64,000 nucleotides of DNA from NCBI RefSeq assembly GCF_021044775.1, contig NZ_JAJNOQ010000002.1, forward strand, positions 124,001 through 188,000, in the 5' to 3' direction. The DNA is from Paraeggerthella hominis. GTDB lineage: Bacteria > Actinomycetota > Coriobacteriia > Coriobacteriales > Eggerthellaceae. The position numbers were made by a program, and so were the translations under genes. Below, piece after piece: positions 1 through 8,278 of the stretch; within the stretch, counting starts at the first letter, position 1; each line of letters opens with the position of its first letter. The notes under the pieces are model-generated. The model searched no databases. It was not told the origin of the DNA and saw only the letters and a list, made by a program, of their open reading frames with translations.

Positions 1-668
1 GCCATGCCCCATACGATGCGCAAGGTTCCGGCGTACAGGTTCTTCCGATTCAGCGGTTCGCCCGCAGTAAGACTTGGAGCAACGTCGTTGTACCTACTGA
101 GCGGCCCTTCCATGATTCCCGGGAAAAATGCCAGGAACAGCGCCACATGTCCAAGGTTTTTATCGGCCTTCGTGCGCTCGCGGTACACGTCCATAACGTA
201 CGAAACGGCCATCAACGTATAAAACGAGATTCCGATGGGCAAGGCGAAGCTGGGGATGGCAAGGTCAACCGAAATGCCGAAGGCCGCAAGCACCGAGGCC
301 AGGGACACTCCGAAGAAACCCGAGTACTTCAAAACGGCCAGAATACCGATATTGATGACGACCGCCCCGGCAACGATGCGCCGGTTCTTTCGCTTGCAGG
401 CCTCGCGCATCTCACGCTTGCCCGAGCTAGCCTTTGCCGGTTGCCGGTTTTTCTTTTCAAGGTTGGCGTCTATCATGCGGGCGCATGCGTACACGACCAC
501 CGTCGACAGAGCAACGAACGCAACAAGCGCGCCGCTCAGGGCGAAGAAAAAGCCGTAGCTGGCCAGCAGCAGCACCGCCCACCTAAAACGCCTTGGAGCT
601 ATGCCGTACAACATGACCGCAATCGGCAAAAAGGCCGTGAAGAAAAGGGCGGAATAATACGACGTCAT
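1..668 (-). CDS. MBOAT acyltransferase, DltB-like (3' part outside window)
   Basis: This is the N-terminal part (about 222 residues) of a multi-pass membrane O-acyltransferase of the MBOAT family, reading leftward off the window. It starts MTSYYSALFFTAFLPIAVML, followed by alternating hydrophobic helices, a basic loop, and the segment AFFPGIMEGPLSRYND, which matches the conserved FFP...GPI.RY region of DltB and AlgI. The MBOAT catalytic histidine would lie in the missing part. DltB moves an acyl group from a carrier protein towards the outer face of the membrane. The gene follows an acyl carrier protein by 34 bases and an adenylation enzyme further upstream, the same arrangement as dltA/dltC/dltB, so it probably transfers the ACP-bound amino acid to a surface polymer. 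Family assignment is firm; the substrate is inferred. Confidence 0.85.
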   Translation of the reverse strand, partial: MTSYYSALFFTAFLPIAVMLYGIAPRRFRWAVLLLASYGFFFALSGALVAFVALSTVVVYACARMIDANLEKKNRQPAKASSGKREMREACKRKNRRIVAGAVVINIGILAVLKYSGFFGVSLASVLAAFGISVDLAIPSFALPIGISFYTLMAVSYVMDVYRERTKADKNLGHVALFLAFFPGIMEGPLSRYNDVAPSLTAGEPLNRKNLYAGTLRIVWGM

Positions 669-702
669 TAAAACGGTTCCCTACTCGCTCGATTCGCGCA
701 GG

Positions 703-939
703 CTAGTCTTGCTCTGCTTGCAGGCGCGCCATCAGGATGCACATGGCATCAACCGAATTGAAATTGTCGGGAACGATTTCAACAGGCGGTATTTCGACGT
801 CGAATGCGTCTTCGAGTTCGGCCACAAGGGCGACCATCGTCAGCGAGTCAATGCAGCGTGAATCGATAAGATCGACGCACATCTCATAATCCGCGCCCGG
901 GTTGATGTCTTCGAGAATCTCGATGATTTGACGTTTCAT
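703..939 (-). CDS. Acyl/aminoacyl carrier protein, DltC-like
   Basis: A 78-residue acidic carrier protein. The motif DSLTMVALV contains the serine expected to carry the 4'-phosphopantetheine arm, about residue 32, and the rest fits a four-helix ACP of normal length. It begins two bases after the stop of the PLP decarboxylase and has a clear AAGGAG ribosome site. In this operon it should receive an amino acid from the DltA-like enzyme and hand it, perhaps after decarboxylation, to the MBOAT protein. It could also be a general ACP, but its place between an adenylation enzyme and an MBOAT gene makes the DltC-like role the best reading. Confidence 0.88.
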   Translation of the reverse strand: MKRQIIEILEDINPGADYEMCVDLIDSRCIDSLTMVALVAELEDAFDVEIPPVEIVPDNFNSVDAMCILMARLQAEQD

Positions 940-941
940 GA

Positions 942-2171
942 TCAGTTCTCCTTTTTGTCTTGTTCCGCCGCGTTATCCTGCGACCTTTTCGATGAATTGA
1001 ACAGGGCTGTTTCCAAACGATGGCGTACTACGTGCATGCCTCCTGAAACATCACGCACGACCACCGACGGAAGGTCGCGGCTCAAAAACAGCGCCCGGCC
1101 CTCCGTCACGCAGTAAGCGCCCGCCCGAGCGAACGCGAGCACGTCTCCCACGGACAAATCGACGATCGGCACGTGCTTTGCAATGATGTCGTTAACCGTG
1201 CAAAGCGCCCCGCATATATTCCAAGGTTGCGAAACGCCTGCCGCCGTATCAACCTTTCTGAAAACCGGGCACTTCATAGCCATCGAGTGCCCGTAATACG
1301 AAATCTGGTGCATGCCACCGTCGATGATCGCGTAGTTTTGCCCGCTCGTCGTTTTAGCATCCACAACGCTGGTTAGATACGTTCCGCAATCCGCTGCGAT
1401 GCTGCGACCCAACTCGAGAACGATGTCCCCTTCGAAAGGAAAGCCGTTCAGCAGCGTTGCAAGTTCAGCAATCGGGGCGTCTTGCATGCATCGAGCCCGC
1501 TGCTCGTCCTCATCAAAGTACTCGACGGGAAACCCGGGACCGTACTCGATCTCGTTCAGCTTCACCAAGCAGGAGGCCTCCACTTCGGCCACGACGCAGT
1601 GCAGCTTGCTCAGTTCTCTATCAAGCTTTTTGAGCGACGTTTTCTGCGTGCCCGAGTAGTACTGAATACCCTGAATGCTAACGAACGGATCGTCTTTGCA
1701 GCTGTCAACCAGCTTTTTCAGCATGGTGGAATCTACGCCGAATTGGTTTCCACTACTCAACCTGAAAAGCACGTCCGTCTGCCTGCCGTATTCGTTGGCA
1801 AGTTCGACCAGGTCTTTCAACTGTTGGGGAGACTCGATCGTGAATCTATGGGGAATGCGGCCCGCTTGGAACAATTCGTCTAAGCAGCAACGATCCTTCC
1901 ACAAGCCTGAAAGCACTACTTTTTCGAACGGCACGCCCGCACTTGCGCAAATGCGCAACTCGCCTGGCGAGCACGCTTCTATGCAATCCACCAGAAACGA
2001 TGCTTCCCGAACGATGAAGGGGTTTGCTTTCATCGCATAGCAGATCTTGGCGTGGGAAGGAAGCAATGCTCGCAAATGGGCGATCCGGTCGTTAAGGGCC
2101 CGCTGGTCAAAGAGGTATACGGGCGTTGGACATACGTCGAGCGCCTCTCGCAACGTCGCGTCGTCGATCAT
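942..2171 (-). CDS. PLP-dependent fold-III decarboxylase, BtrK/LysA-like
   Basis: A 409-residue decarboxylase of the DAP/ornithine decarboxylase family 2 (alanine racemase barrel). The Schiff-base lysine is in CYAMKANP near residue 45. Other family marks are QYYSGTQ, EYGPGF (in place of GGGF), the ELGR box, GALCTVND with the expected C-terminal active-site cysteine, and RAGAY. The stretch IDGGMHQISYYGHSMAM resembles BtrK, which decarboxylates a glutamyl group while it is bound to a carrier protein, more than free-DAP decarboxylases. The start is set by an ATGA overlap with the upstream adenylation gene; the open frame continues further upstream but only inside that gene. Its position between the DltA-like and ACP genes suggests it acts on the carrier-bound amino acid or makes the amino acid to be loaded. 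Substrate unknown. Confidence 0.82.
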   Translation of the reverse strand: MIDDATLREALDVCPTPVYLFDQRALNDRIAHLRALLPSHAKICYAMKANPFIVREASFLVDCIEACSPGELRICASAGVPFEKVVLSGLWKDRCCLDELFQAGRIPHRFTIESPQQLKDLVELANEYGRQTDVLFRLSSGNQFGVDSTMLKKLVDSCKDDPFVSIQGIQYYSGTQKTSLKKLDRELSKLHCVVAEVEASCLVKLNEIEYGPGFPVEYFDEDEQRARCMQDAPIAELATLLNGFPFEGDIVLELGRSIAADCGTYLTSVVDAKTTSGQNYAIIDGGMHQISYYGHSMAMKCPVFRKVDTAAGVSQPWNICGALCTVNDIIAKHVPIVDLSVGDVLAFARAGAYCVTEGRALFLSRDLPSVVVRDVSGGMHVVRHRLETALFNSSKRSQDNAAEQDKKEN

Positions 2172-3709
2172 CGGACAGCCCTCGCTCGCTTCGTTGGCTC
2201 GCCGTGCAATTCCAGGAGCATTGCACGGTCGACCTTTCCATTCTTGTTCAGAGGCATGTTCTCCACCTTCGCGACGCTTGCCGGTCTCATGAAAACGGGA
2301 AGCTTTGACAAGGCGCGCTTGGGAAGCTCCTTCTCGCAAGCCGACCCCTCGTAGAACACGCACAGCCGATTCTTCTTGGAATCGAAGGCGCATCGACACC
2401 TATCGACGTCGGAGAATCCCTCGAACACCTTGTCGATCTCTTCCAGTTCTATTCGATGCCCTTGGTATTTGACCTGATTGTCCTTACGCCCGCAAAAGAC
2501 CAAGTCGCCCTCATTCGTGAGCATTGCATTATCTCCCGTGCGGTACACGCGCTCGCCATAGAGGGAATTGAGGGGGTTGGGCACGAACGCCTTTTCCGTC
2601 GCTTCGCGATTACCGATATAGCCCAATGCCAGCGAAGGGCCTCGCACGATGAGCTCGCCCTTCCGGCCCGATTCGACAATACGATGGCCTGCCTCGTCGA
2701 CCACCATGACTTCGCAATGCCCAAACGCCTTCCCGAGGGGAAGCTCAGCGGTGTCGACGCGTGCGCGATCAACACGGCAGTACAAACAATTGCACGTAAT
2801 TTCGGTCGGACCGTACAGGTTGACGAATTCGGCATTCGACAAGGACTCAAGCAGGGATTTTAAGTGCGCCCGCGGCATAACCTCGCCGCTGAACAGCACC
2901 TTTCGAACCGTCGAAAGCGAATTGCCGGCAATTGCCCGAAACGAGCTGACCATGCACAAAGCCGCAACCGCCCAAATCATCACGGTCACGCGTTGCTCGT
3001 CCAGAAACTCAACCAAAGCTTGCGGCTGCATGAACAAACGGCGCGGCACGATGACGAGCGTTGCACCCACCGCCAAGCTTCCGAAAATATCTTTAACGGA
3101 CACGTCGAAGTCAAACGGCGCTTGGTTGGCGAACCGATCGCCGTTTTCGAATTTGAATTCCGATACGAATTCGTCAATGAAGCTGATAATGGCTCCGTGA
3201 CTGACAACCACGCCCTTAGGGACGCCCGTCGACCCAGAGGTGAACAGAACGTATGCCGGATCGATCGAAAGCGACATCGGCTCAACCGCGTCACGTCGCT
3301 GCATCCCGGCGCGCAAGCTGTGCAGCGCCTCCAAAGAAACGGTTTCGCACGCATTCTCAAGCTGAAGGCCGCACAACGTTTCTTCGGTGGTTACCAGAAG
3401 CGGATTGCCCAATGCCCCGACAATGTGCGCAAGCCGCGCAGGGGGAACCGACGGATCAACCGGCACGTAATACCCGGATGCAAACAACGTCCCCAGCATG
3501 ATGGCAAGCGTGTCGTAGCTTTTTTCAACCATGATGACCACGCCACGATTTGCCACGTCGTATTTGGCCAGCGCCGCGCCGTATGCTGCGCTATCGTCTT
3601 GCAGCTGCTTATAGGTATAGCTGCCGAACTCGTCGACAACCGCCGTACCGCCCGGTGTCCGCTGCGCGGCCTCGGCCAAATATTCCAGCACATTGCTCTT
3701 GAGTTTCAT
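2168..3709 (-). CDS. Amino acid adenylation enzyme, DltA-like
   Basis: A 513-residue stand-alone adenylation enzyme of the AMP-binding superfamily. The core motifs are present in order: LFTSGSTGVPKGVV (A3, about residue 152), NLYGPTE (A5), YRTGD (A7), GRKDNQVKYQGHRIELEEID (A8) and the catalytic lysine in NKNGKVDR (A10). Length and the lack of a fused carrier domain match D-alanine:carrier protein ligase DltA. It should activate an amino acid with ATP and load it on the carrier encoded two genes downstream. Whether the substrate is D-alanine cannot be told by eye, and the decarboxylase in the operon argues for another amino acid. It is the first gene of the dlt-like set and starts about 75 bases from the probable end of the RIT element. 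Confidence 0.87.
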   Translation of the reverse strand: MKLKSNVLEYLAEAAQRTPGGTAVVDEFGSYTYKQLQDDSAAYGAALAKYDVANRGVVIMVEKSYDTLAIMLGTLFASGYYVPVDPSVPPARLAHIVGALGNPLLVTTEETLCGLQLENACETVSLEALHSLRAGMQRRDAVEPMSLSIDPAYVLFTSGSTGVPKGVVVSHGAIISFIDEFVSEFKFENGDRFANQAPFDFDVSVKDIFGSLAVGATLVIVPRRLFMQPQALVEFLDEQRVTVMIWAVAALCMVSSFRAIAGNSLSTVRKVLFSGEVMPRAHLKSLLESLSNAEFVNLYGPTEITCNCLYCRVDRARVDTAELPLGKAFGHCEVMVVDEAGHRIVESGRKGELIVRGPSLALGYIGNREATEKAFVPNPLNSLYGERVYRTGDNAMLTNEGDLVFCGRKDNQVKYQGHRIELEEIDKVFEGFSDVDRCRCAFDSKKNRLCVFYEGSACEKELPKRALSKLPVFMRPASVAKVENMPLNKNGKVDRAMLLELHGEPTKRARAVR

Positions 3710-3785
3710 AAGAAACCTCTCTTACCGTATTTGCTTCATGTTCTACAGTAAGAGAGCAACCTTTTCGTTTTCTAAACACTTCCTA

Positions 3786-3796
3786 AAGGTTTCTTT
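3786..3796 (+). repeat. Left terminal inverted repeat of RIT element (putative)
   Basis: The 11-base sequence AAGGTTTCTTT is the exact reverse complement of 7211-7221 at the other end of the recombinase block. It is short, so chance cannot be excluded, but it lies just outside the ATTATGTG motifs at both ends. Confidence 0.5.
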
Positions 3797-3860
3797 GGAT
3801 TTACCGTTTTATGGACAGCTAGTGATAACATGTATTATGTGTAGCCTTTTGCAAGGCTGC

Positions 3861-3927
3861 ATTATGTGAAGCTGGCGGCGTTTTGCCAGATGAGGCTGAA
3901 TCTCATCCTATACCAGCTCCACATAAT
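3861..3927. repeat. Subterminal inverted repeat of RIT element
   Basis: ATTATGTGAAGCTGG at 3861-3875 pairs with CCAGCTCCACATAAT at 3913-3927, 14 of 15 bases, around a 37-base centre that itself contains small hairpins. It lies just beyond the stop of the last recombinase gene. Related ATTATGTG copies are at 3834 and 7186. A recombinase-binding or end-synapsis site is the likely role. Confidence 0.55.
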
Positions 3928-3947
3928 ATTTTTCGGCCTCCTGCCGT

Positions 3948-4979
3948 CTAGACGACTGTTTTGAGAAACTCGATGAAGTCTTCCTCGGCAGGAGGTTTAT
4001 AATGGGCTTTCGCTAGCACCTTGGCGTTTGCGCGCTCGATGGCCTCCTGCTTGTCTTTATCTAGGACTTGCGCGTAGATTTCGGTTGTCGAAATGAACTC
4101 ATGGCCGAGCAGATCCCGAATTTTTTCCAAAGGGACGCCTTCTGCGAGCCAGTGGGTGGCACGGCTATGGCGCATCGTATGGGGTGTGATATGCCATGAT
4201 GGAAACAATTCAGGATGTTCGTTGCGAGCTGTATCCACATATTTGGACAGGATGTAGGCAACTCCTCCTCTGGTCAAGCGTTCGCCCTTTTGGTTTGTGA
4301 AGAGTGGATCGCTTGGTACGTAGCTTTTGTCGCGGCGCTTCAGATATTCCCTAAGATGCGAGGTGGTGAGCGCTGAAATCCCCACAATTCGGCTCTTCCT
4401 GCCTTTGCCTACGAGGTAGACCGTGCTGCTTTCGGAAGGATTTCGCAGAGCGAGGGAGTTGGTGCTCAAATTGATCAGCTCGCCTACGCGGCAGCCTGAA
4501 TCGTAGAGAAGCTGCAGTAGGGCTAGATCCCGCAGGCTTCCCTCTGCCGCTTCTTCGAGGATGGCCTTCACCGCCTCGCTCGAAAGGTATTTCAGGTGGC
4601 CCTCGCTGCCTTTCTTGGTGTGAATCGACAGGATGCCGCGACACTCTGTCAGCATTTCAGGCTCTTCATATTGAAGGTAGTCAGCGAACGATCTCAGTGC
4701 GGCGAGCCGTGCGTTTCGGGTGGCAGTCGAGTTCTCCCTTTCGTCTTCGAGCCAAAGCAAGAAGTCGCCCACCGCCTCAGCGGTAAGGTCATGCAACGTC
4801 ATTTTATTAGCGGATATGCCTCGCTCGTCTCGCATGTAGACAAGGAAAAGGGAGATGGAATCTCGATACGCCGCGACGGTGTTGGCGCTCCTGCTGCGCT
4901 GCTTCGGCATCCACGAGCGCAGGAAAACCGTCACATGTTTCTGGAAGTTCTTGTTGCTTGCCAACTGCCTAGATGGCAT
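3948..4979 (-). CDS. RIT tyrosine recombinase, third gene
   Basis: A 343-residue tyrosine recombinase with an N-terminal core-binding (SAM-like) domain and a C-terminal catalytic domain. Catalytic residues are visible as R in SGCRVGEL, H-x-x-R in HTMRHSRATH, H in LLGHEFISTTEIYA and the nucleophile Y in the same segment. The start at 4979 (MPSRQLASNKNF) is chosen because it overlaps the previous recombinase by 11 bases; longer versions would lie wholly inside that gene. It is the last of three recombinases and is followed by the element's left end. Confidence 0.85.
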   Translation of the reverse strand: MPSRQLASNKNFQKHVTVFLRSWMPKQRSRSANTVAAYRDSISLFLVYMRDERGISANKMTLHDLTAEAVGDFLLWLEDERENSTATRNARLAALRSFADYLQYEEPEMLTECRGILSIHTKKGSEGHLKYLSSEAVKAILEEAAEGSLRDLALLQLLYDSGCRVGELINLSTNSLALRNPSESSTVYLVGKGRKSRIVGISALTTSHLREYLKRRDKSYVPSDPLFTNQKGERLTRGGVAYILSKYVDTARNEHPELFPSWHITPHTMRHSRATHWLAEGVPLEKIRDLLGHEFISTTEIYAQVLDKDKQEAIERANAKVLAKAHYKPPAEEDFIEFLKTVV

Positions 4980-5973
4980 CGTAATCCACCTCCGGGAAAA
5001 TGCTCTCATCGAATGCGGCCATGGTGTTGACGATCCGACGTCGGCTCTCCTCGGTGAGATGGAGGTAGCGCATCGTGTCTTGAACGCTGGAATGCCCCAG
5101 GTAGCTTGCGAGCACGGGGAGGAGCGCGTACGGATCTTCACCTCGCTCCGCTGCGGCATCGAGCGCGTGGCAGGCGAACGTGTGGCGCAGGTCATGGACG
5201 CGCGGGAGGTCTCCTTTGACGGTAGACAATTTCAAAGTCGCATAGGCTTCTTTAAACACCTTGCGCACTGCTTGCTCCGTATAAGGGACAATGCGTTTTT
5301 CCGGGGAGGGAAATATGACGCGGTCAGCCGGCCCTTCGGCAAACCGCATGTTTTCCCAATACCGCGCGAACTCGGCTGCAAGCGACTTGGACATGGGGAC
5401 GAAGCGGTTCTTCTCCCCCTTCGCGTGCCGAATCGCAAGGACGTCATCACGCATATCGACGTCGCAGGCAGCGAGGTTGAGGGCTTCGCCCAGCCGCAGG
5501 CCGCATCCGTAAAGGGTTCGAAACAGCATGGGGACGACGAGATGGCGATCGGGATAGCGCTTGTCATAGGGTATGGCGTCGAATATGCGGGCCAATTCCT
5601 GAATTTCGGCATGCGTGAAGATGTAGGGTTGGAAATCCGACGAGCATTTTGGCAGCATGTTGTTGGGGAGGACGTACGCGTCGTACCCGTTGGATTGCAG
5701 GAAGAGTCCGAAATTCCTGATCATGCTCGCACGGTTGTGCCTCGTGCCCATGGCTTCTTCTCCGCGGGGCTCGATCCATTGGAGGACGGCTTCGCGGGGA
5801 AGGACGCTATCGTCTCCAGCCGGTCTGTATGCCTCCGCCGCTTCTGAAATGCTTCGGAGCATGTAGATCTTCCCTACGTCCACTTTGTAGCCCATGGACC
5901 GCTTGTGGTTGACGAAGTCGATGCACAGCTCCGCATTCGGGCCGTTGATTTCGATTCGGTCTATAGACGGCAT
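4969..5973 (-). CDS. RIT tyrosine recombinase, second gene
   Basis: A 334-residue tyrosine recombinase. The catalytic set is complete: R in GCGLRLGEALNL, H-x-x-R in VHDLRHTFACHA, H in YLGHSSVQDTMRYL, and the Y of RYLHL. The start MPSIDRIEING overlaps the upstream recombinase stop by 13 bases. Being the middle, translationally coupled member of the trio supports the RIT assignment over a lone integrase. Function: DNA strand exchange during movement of the element, together with the other two. Confidence 0.85.
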   Translation of the reverse strand: MPSIDRIEINGPNAELCIDFVNHKRSMGYKVDVGKIYMLRSISEAAEAYRPAGDDSVLPREAVLQWIEPRGEEAMGTRHNRASMIRNFGLFLQSNGYDAYVLPNNMLPKCSSDFQPYIFTHAEIQELARIFDAIPYDKRYPDRHLVVPMLFRTLYGCGLRLGEALNLAACDVDMRDDVLAIRHAKGEKNRFVPMSKSLAAEFARYWENMRFAEGPADRVIFPSPEKRIVPYTEQAVRKVFKEAYATLKLSTVKGDLPRVHDLRHTFACHALDAAAERGEDPYALLPVLASYLGHSSVQDTMRYLHLTEESRRRIVNTMAAFDESIFPEVDYDAI

Positions 5974-7136
5974 GGCGGCACCTCCAGGGCGACCGAGCGT
6001 AAGCGCTCGATGTCGATATCGAGATAGGGCCGTGCAGAGTCGATCTGCGATTGCCCGAGGACCGAACCGATGATTTTGTAGTCGGTTCCGCCGTCCATCA
6101 TCGTCGTGGCGAGTGAGTGGCGTATGGCGTGCGATCCGTGGCGGCGGCCTACCACGTCGATTCCGGCTCGAGCGCAAAGTTCGGTGATTTTCGAATAGAT
6201 AGCGCCGGCGCTGTTATAAGGTCGATATGGCTTTACTTCTGTTAGGAACACCGTGTCGAACCCCGATTCGGGGCGTTCGTTCTTTAAGTAATCTAGCAAA
6301 GCCATCTTCACGGGGTGAGTCATTAAAACGATCTGCGTCTCCCCGCTTTTGCTTTGCGCGAAGCGGATCTCGTCGATTGCCCAGTCGATGTCATTGAGCG
6401 AAAGGCGTATGACGTCTTTCGCTCGGAACCCATAGGTGACGAACAATAGAACCAGGGCCGTTTTCATCTTCGGGCGGCGAGGGCTTGCGGCTGCGGCATC
6501 CAAAAGGCATGCCAGCTCTTCGGCTGTGAACCAAGAAGGCAGTTGGGGAGCGGCTTTTGCGATTCGGCCTGTCAGCGCGTTTTCAGGCGAGTGACCCAGT
6601 TCGCGTACGGTGGACACGTATGCAAGGAAATCACGAAGCCGAGTTACGGTGACGGAAACCGATTTGGGCGCCTGGCTCTCCCTTGCGTCGAGAAGGAAAG
6701 CCGTTACGTGCTCCGGCAAAAGCTCTTCGATACATCCGATTTTGCCATCAATGAAATACAGGAATTTTCGCGCGGCGTTCAAGCGGCAGCGCTTCGTGTC
6801 TTTCTTGAGCCCCCGCTCGGTAAGATGATCGCGATACCCTTCGACAAGGTAAACAAAGCGGGCCGGGCAAGGATAGCGATAGTCTGCCCTGCAGTAAAAC
6901 ATGCCTATCCGGTCGAACTCGACAAGCCGACGGATGGGTAAACATAAGGAAGAGGGGGCATTGGCGAGCGCGCGTGTTGCTAACTTCTCTGAATACTGGT
7001 CGTCGCCCGAATCTTTGGCGAAACGCTCCAGGTACGCCCATCCCTTCACATACCGCTCGATGATGCTTGGAGAGTAGCCTTCGGCCTCCATATAGCGACG
7101 AGCTCTGCCGACAATCTCACTTACGGTCTGTCCCAT
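5961..7136 (-). CDS. RIT tyrosine recombinase, first gene
   Basis: A 391-residue tyrosine recombinase, first gene of the trio. Visible catalytic positions are R in YGFRAKDVIRLSL, H-x-x-R in SHAIRHSLATTM and the C-terminal Y in ARPYLDID. The usual LGH box reads VLGQSQ, so the second histidine is replaced by Q, which some active relatives tolerate. The start MGQTVSEIVGR at 7136 has a good GAAAGGA ribosome site; the longer open frame would run into the element's end sequences. The ATTATGTGAAG motif and right inverted repeat lie between this start and the SGNH gene. Confidence 0.85.
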   Translation of the reverse strand: MGQTVSEIVGRARRYMEAEGYSPSIIERYVKGWAYLERFAKDSGDDQYSEKLATRALANAPSSLCLPIRRLVEFDRIGMFYCRADYRYPCPARFVYLVEGYRDHLTERGLKKDTKRCRLNAARKFLYFIDGKIGCIEELLPEHVTAFLLDARESQAPKSVSVTVTRLRDFLAYVSTVRELGHSPENALTGRIAKAAPQLPSWFTAEELACLLDAAAASPRRPKMKTALVLLFVTYGFRAKDVIRLSLNDIDWAIDEIRFAQSKSGETQIVLMTHPVKMALLDYLKNERPESGFDTVFLTEVKPYRPYNSAGAIYSKITELCARAGIDVVGRRHGSHAIRHSLATTMMDGGTDYKIIGSVLGQSQIDSARPYLDIDIERLRSVALEVPPCRL

Positions 7137-7210
7137 AAACCATCCTTTCACGTTGGGAATAGAGACAGACCTATTGTGGCGATAAATTATGTGAAGTAGT
7201 AATGTCCTAT

Positions 7211-7221
7211 AAAGAAACCTT
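7211..7221 (-). repeat. Right terminal inverted repeat of RIT element (putative)
   Basis: AAAGAAACCTT, exact reverse complement of 3786-3796. It ends seven bases before the stop codon of the SGNH lipoprotein gene, so the insertion lies at the very 3' end of that gene. Confidence 0.5.
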
Positions 7222-7227
7222 GAACAG

Positions 7228-8184
7228 CTAAGACTTGCAATCACTAAACATAATATTTACTTCTTGAGCACTTTGCATAAACCAATAACCCAGTTGAACA
7301 CCTCGTTGGTACACCGCTTGCGCTTTCGCGTAGTATCCGTAGGAATTCAAATGGGTCCAGTCAGATCGCAACTGCATGGATATGCAGCCAGCCGCAGCAT
7401 CTTCCGCGTCTTCGTCGGTCGGCACAAGCCCCGCAGTCTCCAAACCATCTTCGATAAGAAATTGGCGCATGTTTATAAAATGGTCCCCGAATTCCGCAGC
7501 CAGCGCGGTTTCCCAGTCGGTTTGACGACCGCCCTCGCCCGGTTCAAAAGCCTCTTGCTTCCAATCGCCATACGAAGTCCCCGGATCGTCGGTATCGCCA
7601 ATAATAATGAAATTCTCGCATCCAGAGTTTTTGATAATCGCACGATACTGCTCTATGAGCGTAGCATAATCGCCACCCCAACCGCCGTTGCTTCCAATTT
7701 CCAGCACCAAGATGGTTCCTGGATGCCGCTTTGCCAGCTCGACAACTTCTTCATCGACTACGATGCTCGCATCTTTGCGGTTTGCCTTAATGCCTCCCTG
7801 CATGATGCCAATCTCCTCAGACGTTGCACCTGACACGCCAAAATTGCAGGTGGTTATACCCGTCAGCTTTTGAAGCACCTCGGGATACGACAGATAGCTC
7901 GCATCAAAAACCCCACCGCCGGTTGTGATTACAGCCGAATCACGACCAGCACCCTCGGTCATGCTATCGCCCCAACAAACTATCTCTCTCGAGTCTTTTT
8001 CGTCGCTGCCTCCGGCCGCAACCAAAACGCGTTCTTTCGGGGCGTCGTATCGTACGTCTGCAAATTCGCTATCAACCGAATCGTTTTCAGCGTGATCCTC
8101 TTGGCTTGCGACACATCCCGACAACCCGACGCCAGCACAGAGCAAGGTGGTTAACGCAACGCAACATATCAGGGGTTTCTTCAT
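7228..8184 (-). CDS. SGNH/GDSL-hydrolase lipoprotein
   Basis: A 318-residue exported lipoprotein. The signal peptide ends in the lipobox LSGC near residue 24. The SGNH blocks are visible: WGDSMTEGAG with the nucleophile serine, N in NFGVSGATS, GSNGGWGG as block III, and DWTHLNSYGY carrying the C-terminal Asp/His pair. Such enzymes act as esterases or acyltransferases on surface glycans and polymers. In Dlt systems the extracellular partner DltD also has an SGNH fold, so this gene, reading in the same direction as the dlt-like operon and separated only by the RIT element, may once have been its first gene. That link is inference. The stop lies next to the element's right end, so a slight C-terminal change by insertion is possible. 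Confidence 0.85.
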   Translation of the reverse strand: MKKPLICCVALTTLLCAGVGLSGCVASQEDHAENDSVDSEFADVRYDAPKERVLVAAGGSDEKDSREIVCWGDSMTEGAGRDSAVITTGGGVFDASYLSYPEVLQKLTGITTCNFGVSGATSEEIGIMQGGIKANRKDASIVVDEEVVELAKRHPGTILVLEIGSNGGWGGDYATLIEQYRAIIKNSGCENFIIIGDTDDPGTSYGDWKQEAFEPGEGGRQTDWETALAAEFGDHFINMRQFLIEDGLETAGLVPTDEDAEDAAAGCISMQLRSDWTHLNSYGYYAKAQAVYQRGVQLGYWFMQSAQEVNIMFSDCKS

Positions 8185-8278
8185 AGCGCTCCTTAAAACA
8201 AAGACATGCAGCCTCCACTATGAGAAGCTATCCTTTGCCCAGGCTGAAGAGAGCCTTAAGATTTCTTAACGAAACATG

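Larger units (their letters stand above)
3786..7221 (-). mobile_element. Recombinase-in-trio (RIT) element
   Basis: Three consecutive tyrosine recombinase genes in one orientation overlap by 13 and 11 bases, the hallmark of RIT elements. The block is bounded by a short inverted repeat, AAGGTTTCTTT on the left and AAAGAAACCTT on the right. Inside the ends, the motif ATTATGTG(A/G)AG recurs at 3861-3871 (+), 3917-3927 (-) and 7186-7196 (+), with ATTATGTG also at 3834; these are likely recombinase-binding sites. No passenger gene is present. The exact ends are inferred from the short repeats and may be off by some bases. The element lies between a DltA-like gene and an SGNH lipoprotein gene that read in the same direction. 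Confidence 0.75.

Noticed and set aside
147..671. Plus-strand frames in the first 670 bases
   Set aside because: The minus strand encodes an MBOAT protein open through the window edge with consistent membrane helices.
3948..7136. Phage or integrative conjugative element integrase
   Set aside because: Three overlapping recombinases with no excisionase, phage or conjugation genes nearby fit a RIT element better.
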